A stretch of DNA of 64,000 bases from Pelagicoccus sp. SDUM812005 (GTDB taxonomy: Bacteria > Verrucomicrobiota > Verrucomicrobiia > Opitutales > Opitutaceae). Position numbers and translations under genes: made by a program. The notes under the pieces were generated by a model. It was not told the origin of the DNA. It made no database searches and worked only from the letters and a program-made list of their open reading frames with translations. Shown here piece by piece: positions 50,852 to 59,008 of the stretch (the stretch's first letter is position 1; every line of letters starts with the position of its first letter). The DNA is taken from assembly GCF_031127875.1 (NCBI RefSeq), contig NZ_JARXIA010000022.1, positions 1 to 64,000 of the forward strand, given 5' to 3'.

Positions 50852-51919
50852 ATGCGACTCAGCCCGAAGCTTCCCACCGATACCGACGCGCCCAGCTCCC
50901 TCTGGAACGACGCCCTGCGACGCCTGCTCGACAATCGTCTCGCCATGGCAGGCCTCGCATTCTTCGCCTTCATCACCCTCTTCTGCTACGCCGGCCCGCT
51001 CGTCTACCGCTTCAACCCCGAAGCCCAAGTCCTCGCTCTCGAGAGCACCCTCCCCTTCACCACCGCCCACCTCGTCGAAGTCCGCTTCGACCCCAGCAAA
51101 GCCACCCCTGACGAAGTCACCACCCTCGAAGACTTCGCCGAAGTCTACGCCCAAAACCCCGAAGCCGAGCTCGCAGCCCTCGCCACCGGCCAGCCCCTCG
51201 AAGTAAACGGCATGCTGTTTACTCCACTCACCCGCTTCCACGTCTTCGGCACCGACGCCAAAGGCCGCGACATGCTGGCCCGCATCATGTCCGGCGGACG
51301 CATCTCCCTCGGCGTCGGCTTCCTCGCCACCGCCACCGCCCTGCTGATCGGCGTCGCCTACGGCTCCATCTCCGGCTACCTCGGCGGCCGCGTCGACGCC
51401 CTCATGATGCGCTTCGTCGACATCCTCTACGCCCTGCCCTTCCTCATCTTCGTCATCCTCCTCATGGTCCTCTTCGAAGACTTCGAGCACAAGATCCTGC
51501 TCGTATTCCTCGCCATCGGAGCCGTGGAGTGGCTCACCATGGCCCGCATCGTGCGCGGCCAAGTCATCAACCTCAAGGAGCAGGAGTTCGTGCTCGCCGC
51601 AAAAGCCACCGGCGTGCGCACCGCCTCCATCATCACCAAGCACATCGCCCCCAACCTCCTCGGCCCCGTCGTAGTCTACGCCACCCTGCTCATCCCCGCC
51701 GTCATGCTGCTCGAGTCCGTGCTCAGCTTCCTCGGCCTCGGCACCCAGGCCAACGCCGCCAGCTGGGGCAGCCTCATCCGCGAAGGCCAGCAAGCCATGC
51801 GCTCCGCCCCCTGGCAACTCATCGCCCCCTCCCTCTTCTTCTCCGCCACCCTCTTCGCCATGAACTTCCTCGGCGACGGCCTCCGCGACGCCCTCGACGT
51901 CAAGTCCGCCAAGGACTAA
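50852..51919 (+). CDS. oppC: Oligopeptide ABC transporter permease OppC
   Basis: The 355-residue protein has the OppC layout: an N-terminal helix (LAMAGLAFFAFITLFCYAGPLVY), a long periplasmic segment (about residues 55-140, longer than usual) and five further helices. The segment ends with HVFGTDAKGRDMLARIMSGGRISLGVGF, a family hallmark. The EAA loop is FVLAAKATGVRTASIITKHIAPNLLGPVVV, and the end LNFLGDGLRDALDVKSAKD is canonical. It lies 52 bp after oppB. No oppD/oppF follows; the next gene is an ABC exporter. Confidence 0.93.
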   Translation: MRLSPKLPTDTDAPSSLWNDALRRLLDNRLAMAGLAFFAFITLFCYAGPLVYRFNPEAQVLALESTLPFTTAHLVEVRFDPSKATPDEVTTLEDFAEVYAQNPEAELAALATGQPLEVNGMLFTPLTRFHVFGTDAKGRDMLARIMSGGRISLGVGFLATATALLIGVAYGSISGYLGGRVDALMMRFVDILYALPFLIFVILLMVLFEDFEHKILLVFLAIGAVEWLTMARIVRGQVINLKEQEFVLAAKATGVRTASIITKHIAPNLLGPVVVYATLLIPAVMLLESVLSFLGLGTQANAASWGSLIREGQQAMRSAPWQLIAPSLFFSATLFAMNFLGDGLRDALDVKSAKD

Positions 51920-52106
51920 GGCTGCGAGAGCTCTCGCCTCGCGTCACCTTCGCTTACCAAGAACCGCGCCTTGCGATCGTCCGCATGCTCAAGAAACAAG
52001 ACTTCGGGAAGTCCCTCGACCGCTAGCCTCCGCTCATTCTCCTTGTGCCCTCCGCTCCTTTTGTGGTTAACCCAGCTCCAGTTCCACCAATCCAATTTCC
52101 AGACGC

Positions 52107-53852
52107 GTGCTCAAAGACCTAAAAACCTTCCTCCTGCTCCTCGCAGACCATAAGAAACGGCTCAGCCTCGCCGTGCTCTTCGGCTCCATCGCTGGCTTCG
52201 TCACCGGATCCGTCCTCGTCGAAGGCGTGGAAAAGCTGTTCACCCTCATCATGGACGGCGAGCGCAACCTCTCCACCTCCGAAGTTGCCGCCATCGCCGC
52301 CGGCTTCCCCCTCATCTTCGTCGTCATCGGCGTCAGCGTATTCAGTAGCGCCTACCTGCTCAACTACGCCGGACTGGACTCCATCAGCTCCCTGCGCGCC
52401 CGCGTCTTCAACCAAATCCAAATCCTCCCCCTCGCCTACTTCGAGTCCAACAAGACCGGCGACCTCATCTCTCGCATCACCGCCGACGCCACCATCCTGC
52501 AGCAAACCATCACCTTCATCGCCCGCAACGTGATGATTCAGCCGGCCGTCGCCATCGGCGCCATCTACCAGCTCACCAGCCTCGCGATCGAAAACGAAGG
52601 CGTCTACAAGATCTACCTCTGCCTCGTCGCCCTGCCCTTCGTCATCTTCCCTATCCGCAAGTTCACCCACAAGATCGAGAAGAAAGCCCGCCAACAACAG
52701 GAAGAGCTCGGAGCCCTCACCAACAACCTCTCCCAAAACCTCACCGCCACCCGCGAAATCCGGGCCTTCAACCTCCAGCTCCGCGAAAACCGACGCTTCT
52801 CCCATCGCCTCGCGGAACTCTTCCGCTCCCAGATGAAGGTCGTCAAATACCAGTTCGGCCTCGGCCCCGTGGTAGAAGTCTGCTCCTCCATCGGCCTCTC
52901 CATCGCCTTCATCATCGGCTACTACAACGGCGTCTCCGGCGCCGTCTTCACCGCCATCTTCCTCGCCCTCTACCTGCTCTACACCGCCGTCAAGAAGCTC
53001 GGCACCTTCGCCTCCGAGCTGAAGAAAGGCGTCGCCTCCTACCAACGCATCGCCGAGATCATGGATACCCCCGTCGACATCGGCGACCCCGACGACCCTA
53101 TCGATATCGAAACCGTAGCCGGCGACATCGAGTTCAAGGACGTCTCCTTCTCCTACGGCGAAACACCCGCCCTCAAGTCCGCCAACGCCCGTATCCAAAA
53201 AGGCGATATCTGCGCCCTGGTCGGGCCCTCCGGCGCCGGCAAGTCCACCTTCGCCAACCTCGTCCCACGCTTCTACGACGTTACCAGCGGCTCCATCACC
53301 CTCGACGGACAAGACCTGCGACGCTTCCGCCTCAACGACCTGCGCGAGCAAATCGCCATCGTCTCCCAAGAGCCCGTCCTTTTCGACGACAGCATCCTCG
53401 AAAACATCCGCCTCGGCCGCCAGGACGCCACCGACGCCGAAGTCCGCGAGGCCGCCCGCCAAGCCTTCGCCCACGAGTTCATCTCCGACCAAACCAATTG
53501 TCCCGACGGCTACGACACCCTCGTCGGCGAACGCGGAGCCCGCCTCTCCGGCGGCCAAAAGCAACGCATCGCCATCGCCCGCGCCTTCCTGCGCAACGCC
53601 CCTATCCTCATCCTCGACGAAGCCACTTCCGCCCTCGACTCCGAGTCCGAAGCCAAGGTCCAAGCCGCCCTCGACAAGCTTGTATCCGGAAAGACAGTAC
53701 TGATCATCGCCCACCGCTTCAGCACCATCAAAAACGCCAACAAGATCCTCGTCTTCAACGAAGGCGAGATCAAGGACAGCGGCAGCCACGAAGAGCTCTA
53801 CCCCCGCTGCCCCCTCTACAAAGCCCTCTACGACCAACAGCAAAACAGCTAG
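52107..53852 (+). CDS. ABC exporter, MsbA/lipid-A-flippase-like half transporter
   Basis: The 581-residue protein joins a six-helix transmembrane domain (about 1-320) to an ATPase domain. The ATPase motifs are complete: Walker A GPSGAGKST, Q-loop VSQEPVLFDDSILENIRLG, signature LSGGQKQR, Walker B ILILDEATSALDSES and the H-loop IAHRF. The type IV exporter membrane domain (YFESNKTGDLISRITADATILQQ) suits MsbA or multidrug half-transporters that act as homodimers. Start is GTG. It stands after oppC on the same strand, 187 bp away, and its stop codon is part of a REP-like element. Confidence 0.92.
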   Translation: MLKDLKTFLLLLADHKKRLSLAVLFGSIAGFVTGSVLVEGVEKLFTLIMDGERNLSTSEVAAIAAGFPLIFVVIGVSVFSSAYLLNYAGLDSISSLRARVFNQIQILPLAYFESNKTGDLISRITADATILQQTITFIARNVMIQPAVAIGAIYQLTSLAIENEGVYKIYLCLVALPFVIFPIRKFTHKIEKKARQQQEELGALTNNLSQNLTATREIRAFNLQLRENRRFSHRLAELFRSQMKVVKYQFGLGPVVEVCSSIGLSIAFIIGYYNGVSGAVFTAIFLALYLLYTAVKKLGTFASELKKGVASYQRIAEIMDTPVDIGDPDDPIDIETVAGDIEFKDVSFSYGETPALKSANARIQKGDICALVGPSGAGKSTFANLVPRFYDVTSGSITLDGQDLRRFRLNDLREQIAIVSQEPVLFDDSILENIRLGRQDATDAEVREAARQAFAHEFISDQTNCPDGYDTLVGERGARLSGGQKQRIAIARAFLRNAPILILDEATSALDSESEAKVQAALDKLVSGKTVLIIAHRFSTIKNANKILVFNEGEIKDSGSHEELYPRCPLYKALYDQQQNS

Positions 53853-53869
53853 CGCGGAGCTCCAGCCCG
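53850..53869. repeat. REP-like half element at the exporter stop codon
   Basis: TAGCGCGGAGCTCCAGCCCG begins with the stop codon of the exporter gene and matches the head consensus of the elements at 15661 and 49817. No second arm was found. Confidence 0.6.
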
Positions 53870-53943
53870 ATCTCGCCGCCACGCGCTGAGCCAAAGAGGC
53901 GAAGCGCTTGAACAATCCCCCCTTCCCCGCAGTCTGAGCAGCC

Positions 53944-54831
53944 ATGATCCTGCTCAGGTACGTAGCCGCATCCTTCATCCTATTCGCAGCCAGCGCCCAA
54001 GCCCAACTGGCCCTGCGGCCTTACGCCCAAATCGAGCCCAAAGCCATCGACGAGCCTTCCGGCCTAGTCAAAAGCCGCCAGTTCGCAAACGTCTACTGGA
54101 CCCATAACGACTCCGTCGACTCCGCCCGCATCTTCGCCATCACCCGCGACGGCGCAGCCGTGCAAACGGCGCAGGCTAATCCCAACGCCCCAAGCTATCC
54201 CGGCATCCCCATCGCCGCCGCCGTCAACATCGACTGGGAAGACATCTCCACCGACGACCAGGGCAACCTCATCATCGCCGCCTGCGGCAACAACGACAAC
54301 AACCGCCGCGACCTCTCCCTCTACATCGTTCCCGAACCCGATCCTACCCAAACCGAAAAAGCCCGGGCCAGCCGACGTATCGCCTTCCACTATCCCGACC
54401 AAAAGAAGTTCCCCTCGAAAGGCCTCAAGGACTTCGACTGCGAAGCCCTCTTCTTCGCCAACGAAAAGCATTACCTCGTATCCAAAAACCGGAGCTCTCC
54501 CGAGACCAAACTCTACCGGCTCGACAGCCAATCGACCGCCCAAAGCAACCCCCTCACCCTTCTCAGCACCTTCAACCTGCGCGGACAAGCCACCGCAGCA
54601 GATGCCTCCCCCGACGGCCAGAAGCTCGCCGTCCTCACCTACTCAGGCTGCTGGGTTTTCGAAAAGCCGAGCGACAGCGACAACTACTTCGCCGGCCAAG
54701 CCTTCTACAAAACCTTCTACGCCAAGCAGTGCGAATCCATCTGTTGGGATGACGAAGAAACCTTGATCATTTCCAACGAGCAAAAAGACCTCTACCAAGT
54801 AACGCTCTCCGAGCTCGTTCCCAACCCGTAG
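53944..54831 (+). CDS. Exported beta-propeller-like protein of unknown function
   Basis: The 295-residue protein has a signal peptide (residues 1-20, ending AQA) and a repeated blade-like pattern: EPSGLVKSRQFANVYWTHND, RIFAITRDGAAV, WEDISTDDQGNLIIAACGNND, LSLYIVPEPD, CEALFFANEKHYLVSKNR, TAADASPDGQKLAVLTYSGC and CESICWDDEETLIISNE. The aspartate-rich turns resemble SdiA-regulated/esterase-like propellers that bind calcium. No catalytic residues can be assigned. It follows the ABC exporter by 91 bp and ends at a strong terminator. Confidence 0.7.
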   Translation: MILLRYVAASFILFAASAQAQLALRPYAQIEPKAIDEPSGLVKSRQFANVYWTHNDSVDSARIFAITRDGAAVQTAQANPNAPSYPGIPIAAAVNIDWEDISTDDQGNLIIAACGNNDNNRRDLSLYIVPEPDPTQTEKARASRRIAFHYPDQKKFPSKGLKDFDCEALFFANEKHYLVSKNRSSPETKLYRLDSQSTAQSNPLTLLSTFNLRGQATAADASPDGQKLAVLTYSGCWVFEKPSDSDNYFAGQAFYKTFYAKQCESICWDDEETLIISNEQKDLYQVTLSELVPNP

Positions 54832-54879
54832 TCACGTTTCAACTACAGGCGCTAAAAAGTAGAAGAAGCCATTAGCCGA

Positions 54880-54911
54880 AAGCGCCCCAGCCTCAAAAGG
54901 CTGGGGCGCTT
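54880..54911. terminator. Bidirectional intrinsic terminator
   Basis: A 13-bp perfect stem (AAGCGCCCCAGCC and its complement) with loop TCAAAA lies between two convergent genes and is followed by T-rich sequence on the right (TCGTTT). Confidence 0.88.
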
Positions 54912-54954
54912 CGTTTAAAGGTTACAACACACCACACACATAATAAAGCAGCCG

Positions 54955-55161
54955 TTAGAACAGCTGCCGTTTGGCTCGTTCCCTGAGACCTTGCTGCATT
55001 TTATGCAAACGCTCAGAGCGCTCCCGAACCCTCTCTGGACGAATCGGAGCCAGCTCATCAGGGTACTTGTTAAGCAGTTGCTCGATCCAATCTTCGAGAG
55101 GGTAGCGGAGCCGAACAGGTTCATCGAATCGATGACTCTCGTAGTTACGGTTCGTATCCAT
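54955..55161 (-). CDS. 68-residue basic orphan protein
   Basis: This short gene has an unusually good ribosome binding site, AAAGGAGGG ending 4 bases before the ATG at 55161, stronger than those of its neighbours. The product is hydrophilic and charged (DTNRNYESHRFDEPVRL, YPLEDWIEQLLNKYPDEL, RPERVRERSERLHKMQQ), mostly helical, with no membrane segment and no cysteine. I recognise no family. It is bounded by a terminator on its 3' side and a promoter-sized gap of 257 bp on its 5' side, so it is expressed alone. Confidence 0.75.
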   Translation of the reverse strand: MDTNRNYESHRFDEPVRLRYPLEDWIEQLLNKYPDELAPIRPERVRERSERLHKMQQGLRERAKRQLF

Positions 55162-55418
55162 TTTCCCTCCTTTAATTAGTGATACGTACGAAGGACATAA
55201 TTGGTTGTCTTACGTTCCGAACTCAGGGAAATTGACCAGGTTTTTAAAAAGCATTTACCTGCCCCTTTGGACTACTCCTAGACCCCAATCTCCCCAACAA
55301 TCGCACCCAGCTTCGCCGCAACTACCCCTGCCGCCGCACCACGCTATCCCTAACTCCTTTGCATTGACCGAGCTCCCTCACAAACAATAACCTCAGCGCC
55401 CCTCAACCCCATCGCCCT
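55162..55418. promoter_or_regulatory. 257-bp divergent gap upstream of the orphan gene and the TIM-barrel gene
   Basis: No reading frame stands out. The left third is AT-rich and should hold the promoter of the 68-residue gene; the right part is pyrimidine-rich without a clear heptamer register. Confidence 0.4.
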
Positions 55419-56294
55419 ATGCCCCAAGCACTTACCCGTCGCTCCTTCAACCGAGCCTTGCTTCTCCTTACCGGAGCGCTCGGCCTCGGCGGCCGACTCG
55501 CCGCCCAAGCTGCCCAACTGCCTCGCCTCGGCATCCAGTCCTCTCTCCAAAACGCCGCTAAGATCCACGCCGCCGGCGGCCAATTCGTCGGGCTCAGCGT
55601 GGCCGGCTTCCTCGATCCGCTCGGTCCCGAGTCCGAATTCGAGCAAAAGCTCCAGGATCTCGCCCAATCTCCCCTTCCCATCTACACCTGCAACAGTTTC
55701 ATCCGAGCCAAGCACCTGCGCTGCACCGGCCCCGACGCCAACCACGACGAAGTCGTAGCCTACTGCGAGAAAGCCTTCGATCGAGCCCAGCGAGCCCGCG
55801 TTTCCCACATCACTTTCGGCAGCTCCGGCTCCCGCAACATCCCCGAAGGCTTCGACTACGAGACCGCGATCGAACAATTCGTCTCCCTCCTCAAACGACT
55901 CGGCCCTCTCGCCGCCGAACGAGGCATCACCGTAAGCGTAGAACAACTACAGTCTCGCGAGTGCAACTTCATCAACCGTATCGGCGAAGTCGAACGCGTT
56001 GTTCGCGCCGCCAACCATCCGAACATACGCGGCGTCGCCGACTTCTACCATATGGCCGCCGAAGGCGACACCCCCGAGCAACTAGCCTCCGCCGCCGACA
56101 CCATCCACCACGTCGAGATCGCCGAGCTGGAAGGCCGCCGCGTCCCCGGCACCACCGGGCAGGATTTCCGCCCCTACTTCCGCGTCCTAAAAAAAGCCCA
56201 ATACGCCGGAGCCATCGGCATCGAAGGGCGCTGGGAAATCTCCGAAATCGAAGCCGCATTCAAAGAAATCAAAAAGCAATGGATCGAAGCCTAG
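55419..56294 (+). CDS. Exported sugar-phosphate-isomerase-like TIM-barrel protein
   Basis: The 291-residue protein starts with a Tat-like signal (TRRSFNRALLLLTGALGLGG). The barrel has LGIQSSLQNAAKIHAAGGQFVGLSV, HITFGSSGSRN, ITVSVEQLQSRECNF, IRGVADFYHMAAEG, HHVEIAELEGR and a last strand YAGAIGIEGRW. The E, D, H and final E of those strands form the usual metal site. It overlaps the cytochrome gene by 16 bp. It resembles in kind, but not closely in sequence, the TIM-barrel protein at 371-1417. Confidence 0.82.
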   Translation: MPQALTRRSFNRALLLLTGALGLGGRLAAQAAQLPRLGIQSSLQNAAKIHAAGGQFVGLSVAGFLDPLGPESEFEQKLQDLAQSPLPIYTCNSFIRAKHLRCTGPDANHDEVVAYCEKAFDRAQRARVSHITFGSSGSRNIPEGFDYETAIEQFVSLLKRLGPLAAERGITVSVEQLQSRECNFINRIGEVERVVRAANHPNIRGVADFYHMAAEGDTPEQLASAADTIHHVEIAELEGRRVPGTTGQDFRPYFRVLKKAQYAGAIGIEGRWEISEIEAAFKEIKKQWIEA

Positions 56295-57298
56295 CCACCC
56301 TCCTCACCGCTTGCAGCCTGCTCGTAACTGCAGGCTTCGCCCAAAGCAGCGGCGAGAAGACATTCTCGCAATACTGCGCCTCCTGCCACGGCGCCGACGG
56401 ATCCGGTCTGCTCGGCCCCAACCTCACCGACGCGGAAGTTCTCCACGGCAGCGAACTCGCCGACATCGAATCGGTAGTTAAAAACGGGATACCGAGCAAA
56501 GCCATGCCCGCCTGGGGCAGCGTGCTGGACGACAACCAAATCCGTGACGTCGCCCAATACGTCCAGTCCATCATGGGCACCAACCGCATCGGCCCCAGCC
56601 AGCTCGGCAAATCCACCGTGACCCCCTTCCCTGAAGGCACCCTCGGCCAGCCCTACCTCATCCGTACCTTCATGCCCACCCTTGGCTTGAGCGACGAAAC
56701 CTTTCCCCACCACGGCAAAGGAGCCCCCACCCCGCACTACAACCCACGCGACGCCAGCTTCGACAACGACAAGCTCGATCCCACCATCCCCGGCATTCCC
56801 GGCGCCATCGCCGTAAATTTCGGCGACACCCTTTCCTACTGCTTCGACACTACCGAGTGCCGCTTGCTCTACACTTGGAGCGGACCCTTTCTCGACATGA
56901 CCGACTACTGGGGCGAAGGAGAAGGCGGACAACGAAAACGCTTCGGCTACCTGCCAAAGGTGCTCGGGCCGCTCGTCTTCCAAGCCTCCGCCGCACCCAT
57001 CTTCGAAGGCGCCCCTCGCTTCCAAGCCTATCGCAAAGAAAACGGTGTACCCGTTTTTGAATACACGGTCGGCCAGCGAACGATTACCTTGAAGGTGGAA
57101 CCCACCGACACGCCCGGCGAAGCACGCTGCACCTACAGCAGCTCTCCCGCTACTGAGCTCTCCATCCCTCTGCCGGACTCGTCCTCCTACACCTTGAGCT
57201 GCGACCAAGGCAGCCTCGCAGCCGGCACCCTGCAGCTCTCCGCAGAAGAAGCCGCCACCTTCACCCTCACTCTCACCCCGACCCCAGCCGCTCGATGA
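56279..57298 (+). CDS. Exported c-type cytochrome with C-terminal beta domain
   Basis: The start ATG lies within the end of the TIM-barrel gene. The 339-residue product has a signal peptide (1-22), then one cytochrome c domain with C33-A-S-C-H37 and the distal ligand M76 in SKAMPAWG. Residues about 125-335 are a beta-rich domain without cysteine pairs (GTLGQPYLIRTFMPTLGLS, YCFDTTECRLLYTWSGPFLDMTDYW, FEYTVGQRTITLKVEPTD), similar in kind to domains seen beside PQQ or heme dehydrogenases in Verrucomicrobiota and Planctomycetes. It likely accepts electrons from the following gene's product. Confidence 0.85.
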   Translation: MDRSLATLLTACSLLVTAGFAQSSGEKTFSQYCASCHGADGSGLLGPNLTDAEVLHGSELADIESVVKNGIPSKAMPAWGSVLDDNQIRDVAQYVQSIMGTNRIGPSQLGKSTVTPFPEGTLGQPYLIRTFMPTLGLSDETFPHHGKGAPTPHYNPRDASFDNDKLDPTIPGIPGAIAVNFGDTLSYCFDTTECRLLYTWSGPFLDMTDYWGEGEGGQRKRFGYLPKVLGPLVFQASAAPIFEGAPRFQAYRKENGVPVFEYTVGQRTITLKVEPTDTPGEARCTYSSSPATELSIPLPDSSSYTLSCDQGSLAAGTLQLSAEEAATFTLTLTPTPAAR

Positions 57299-58785
57299 AA
57301 AAAGCCGCCACCCTCGCACTCTTCGGCCTGCTCTCCCAAGCTCCCTTCCTCAGCGCCGGCAGCTACGAAATAGAGGCCATCGAAGTTCCCCCCTACGTCG
57401 TGCCGGAGGTCGGAGGCCTCGGCTTCACTCCCGACGGCGAGCTGGTCGTCGCCCTGCGACGCCACGGCATCCTCATGGCCAAGCCTAGCGAAAACCCAAG
57501 CGCCTTCCCCTGGCGAGCTTTCTCCACCGATAGCCTGCACAATTCCTGCGGCATCCAAGTCATCTCCAGAAACGAAGTCATCGTCTCCCAGATGGCCGAA
57601 CTCACCCGCGTGCTCGACACCGACCACGACGGCATCGCCGACCGCTACGAAAACATAGCCGCCCCTTGGGGAGTCAGCGGCAACTACCACGAAACCAACA
57701 CCCTCGTACCCGACGAGCAAGGCGGCTGGTACGTCTCCGTAGGCACCGCCTCCCACAACGGCCCCACCTTCGCCCACACCCGCGGAGCTTTCGCCACCAA
57801 CGGACGCACCGGCCGCAACTACGCCGCCGTACCCTGGAAAGGCTGGATCCTTCACCTCGACGCCGCAGGCAACAGCACCCCCATCGCCAGCGGTTTCCGC
57901 ATGGCAAACGGAATCGCCCGCGATCCCCAAGGCCGCCTCTTCGCTACCGATAACCAAGGCGACTGGAAAGGAACCTCCCCTCTCTATCACGTCGAAGAAG
58001 GCAAGTTCTACGGACACCCATCCAGCCTCGTCTGGGACGAGGCCTTCATGGAGAACGTATCCAACGACCCCCTACAGTACTACATCGACGACTTCGAACA
58101 ATACCAGCAAGACCGCACCCGGGCCGCCGTCGAGCTCCCCCATGGCTTCATGTGCAACTCGCCCAGCGAGCCCCTCTTCGACACCACCGGCGGAGCCTTC
58201 GGTCCCTTCGCCGGACAGGCCCTCATCGGCGACATTGCCGGCGATCGCATCCTGCGCTGCATGATCGAAGAAGTGGACGGCGTCCTCCAAGGCGCCGTGG
58301 TCAAGTTCATCGACGGCGGACTCGGCGCCGGCAACAACCGCCTCGCCTTCAGTCCCGACGGCAAATCCCTGTACGTGGGCCAAACCGTACGCGGCTGGGC
58401 CAAGAACCTAGCCGAAGGCCTCAAACGCGTCATCTACACCGGCGAACTCCCCTTCGAGGTGCAAAACATCTCCCTCGAAAAGGACGGCTTCACCCTTACC
58501 TTCACCAAGCCCATTTCATCGGCGAGCTCGTATCAGCTCGCCAACTACGCTGCAAAATCCTACTGGTACAAGTCCTTCCACGCCTACGGCAGCCCTCAGA
58601 TGGACCTGCAGGAGCTCGAGATCCCCAAAATCCAAGTGGACGGCAATACCCTCTTCATCCAAGTGCCCCAACTGCAAGCGGACCGCATCGTCGAGCTCAA
58701 CCTACCCGCCGACCTGCAAGCCGCCGACGGCACCCCGCTCGGCCAAAGCCAAATCTGCTACACCATCCGCAAGCTGAGAAAGTAG
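57295..58785 (+). CDS. Exported beta-propeller dehydrogenase-like protein
   Basis: The start overlaps the cytochrome stop by 4 bp (ATGA). The 496-residue product has a signal peptide (1-20) and a glucose/sorbosone-dehydrogenase-like propeller: VGGLGFTPDGELVVALRRHGIL, TRVLDTDHDGIADRYE, GWILHLDAAGNSTPIASGFRMANGIARDPQGRLFATDNQGDW, YGHPSSLVWD, GQALIGDIAGDRILRCMIEEVDGVLQG and GAGNNRLAFSPDGKSLYVGQT. A C-terminal Ig-like domain (about 385-495) follows. Whether it binds PQQ cannot be told from sequence alone. With the cytochrome and the TIM barrel it forms a probable periplasmic sugar-oxidation unit. Confidence 0.82.
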   Translation: MKKAATLALFGLLSQAPFLSAGSYEIEAIEVPPYVVPEVGGLGFTPDGELVVALRRHGILMAKPSENPSAFPWRAFSTDSLHNSCGIQVISRNEVIVSQMAELTRVLDTDHDGIADRYENIAAPWGVSGNYHETNTLVPDEQGGWYVSVGTASHNGPTFAHTRGAFATNGRTGRNYAAVPWKGWILHLDAAGNSTPIASGFRMANGIARDPQGRLFATDNQGDWKGTSPLYHVEEGKFYGHPSSLVWDEAFMENVSNDPLQYYIDDFEQYQQDRTRAAVELPHGFMCNSPSEPLFDTTGGAFGPFAGQALIGDIAGDRILRCMIEEVDGVLQGAVVKFIDGGLGAGNNRLAFSPDGKSLYVGQTVRGWAKNLAEGLKRVIYTGELPFEVQNISLEKDGFTLTFTKPISSASSYQLANYAAKSYWYKSFHAYGSPQMDLQELEIPKIQVDGNTLFIQVPQLQADRIVELNLPADLQAADGTPLGQSQICYTIRKLRK

Positions 58786-59008
58786 CCTGCCTCCGCCGGC
58801 TGGCCCTCTTTGACCAGAGCTTTCCCTCCCTCGCTCGCGAGCGTTCGTCCGCCCGGCGAGCGTGCCCGACGCGACCCCGCTTTCAGAGTTGCCCCCGATC
58901 TCCTTTCCGACTAGGAGAACCCCTTAAACAACTCCGGTAGCCTATCCTTCGCCGGTACACTCGAAAAGCCTCCCAGCATCGCTCGGTCGGAATCCTCGCA
59001 GCGACACC

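Noticed and set aside
52119-53978. 619-codon open frame antisense to the ABC exporter
   Set aside because: Composition is dominated by G, E, D and V as expected from the antisense of GC-rich third positions; all ABC motifs lie on the plus strand.
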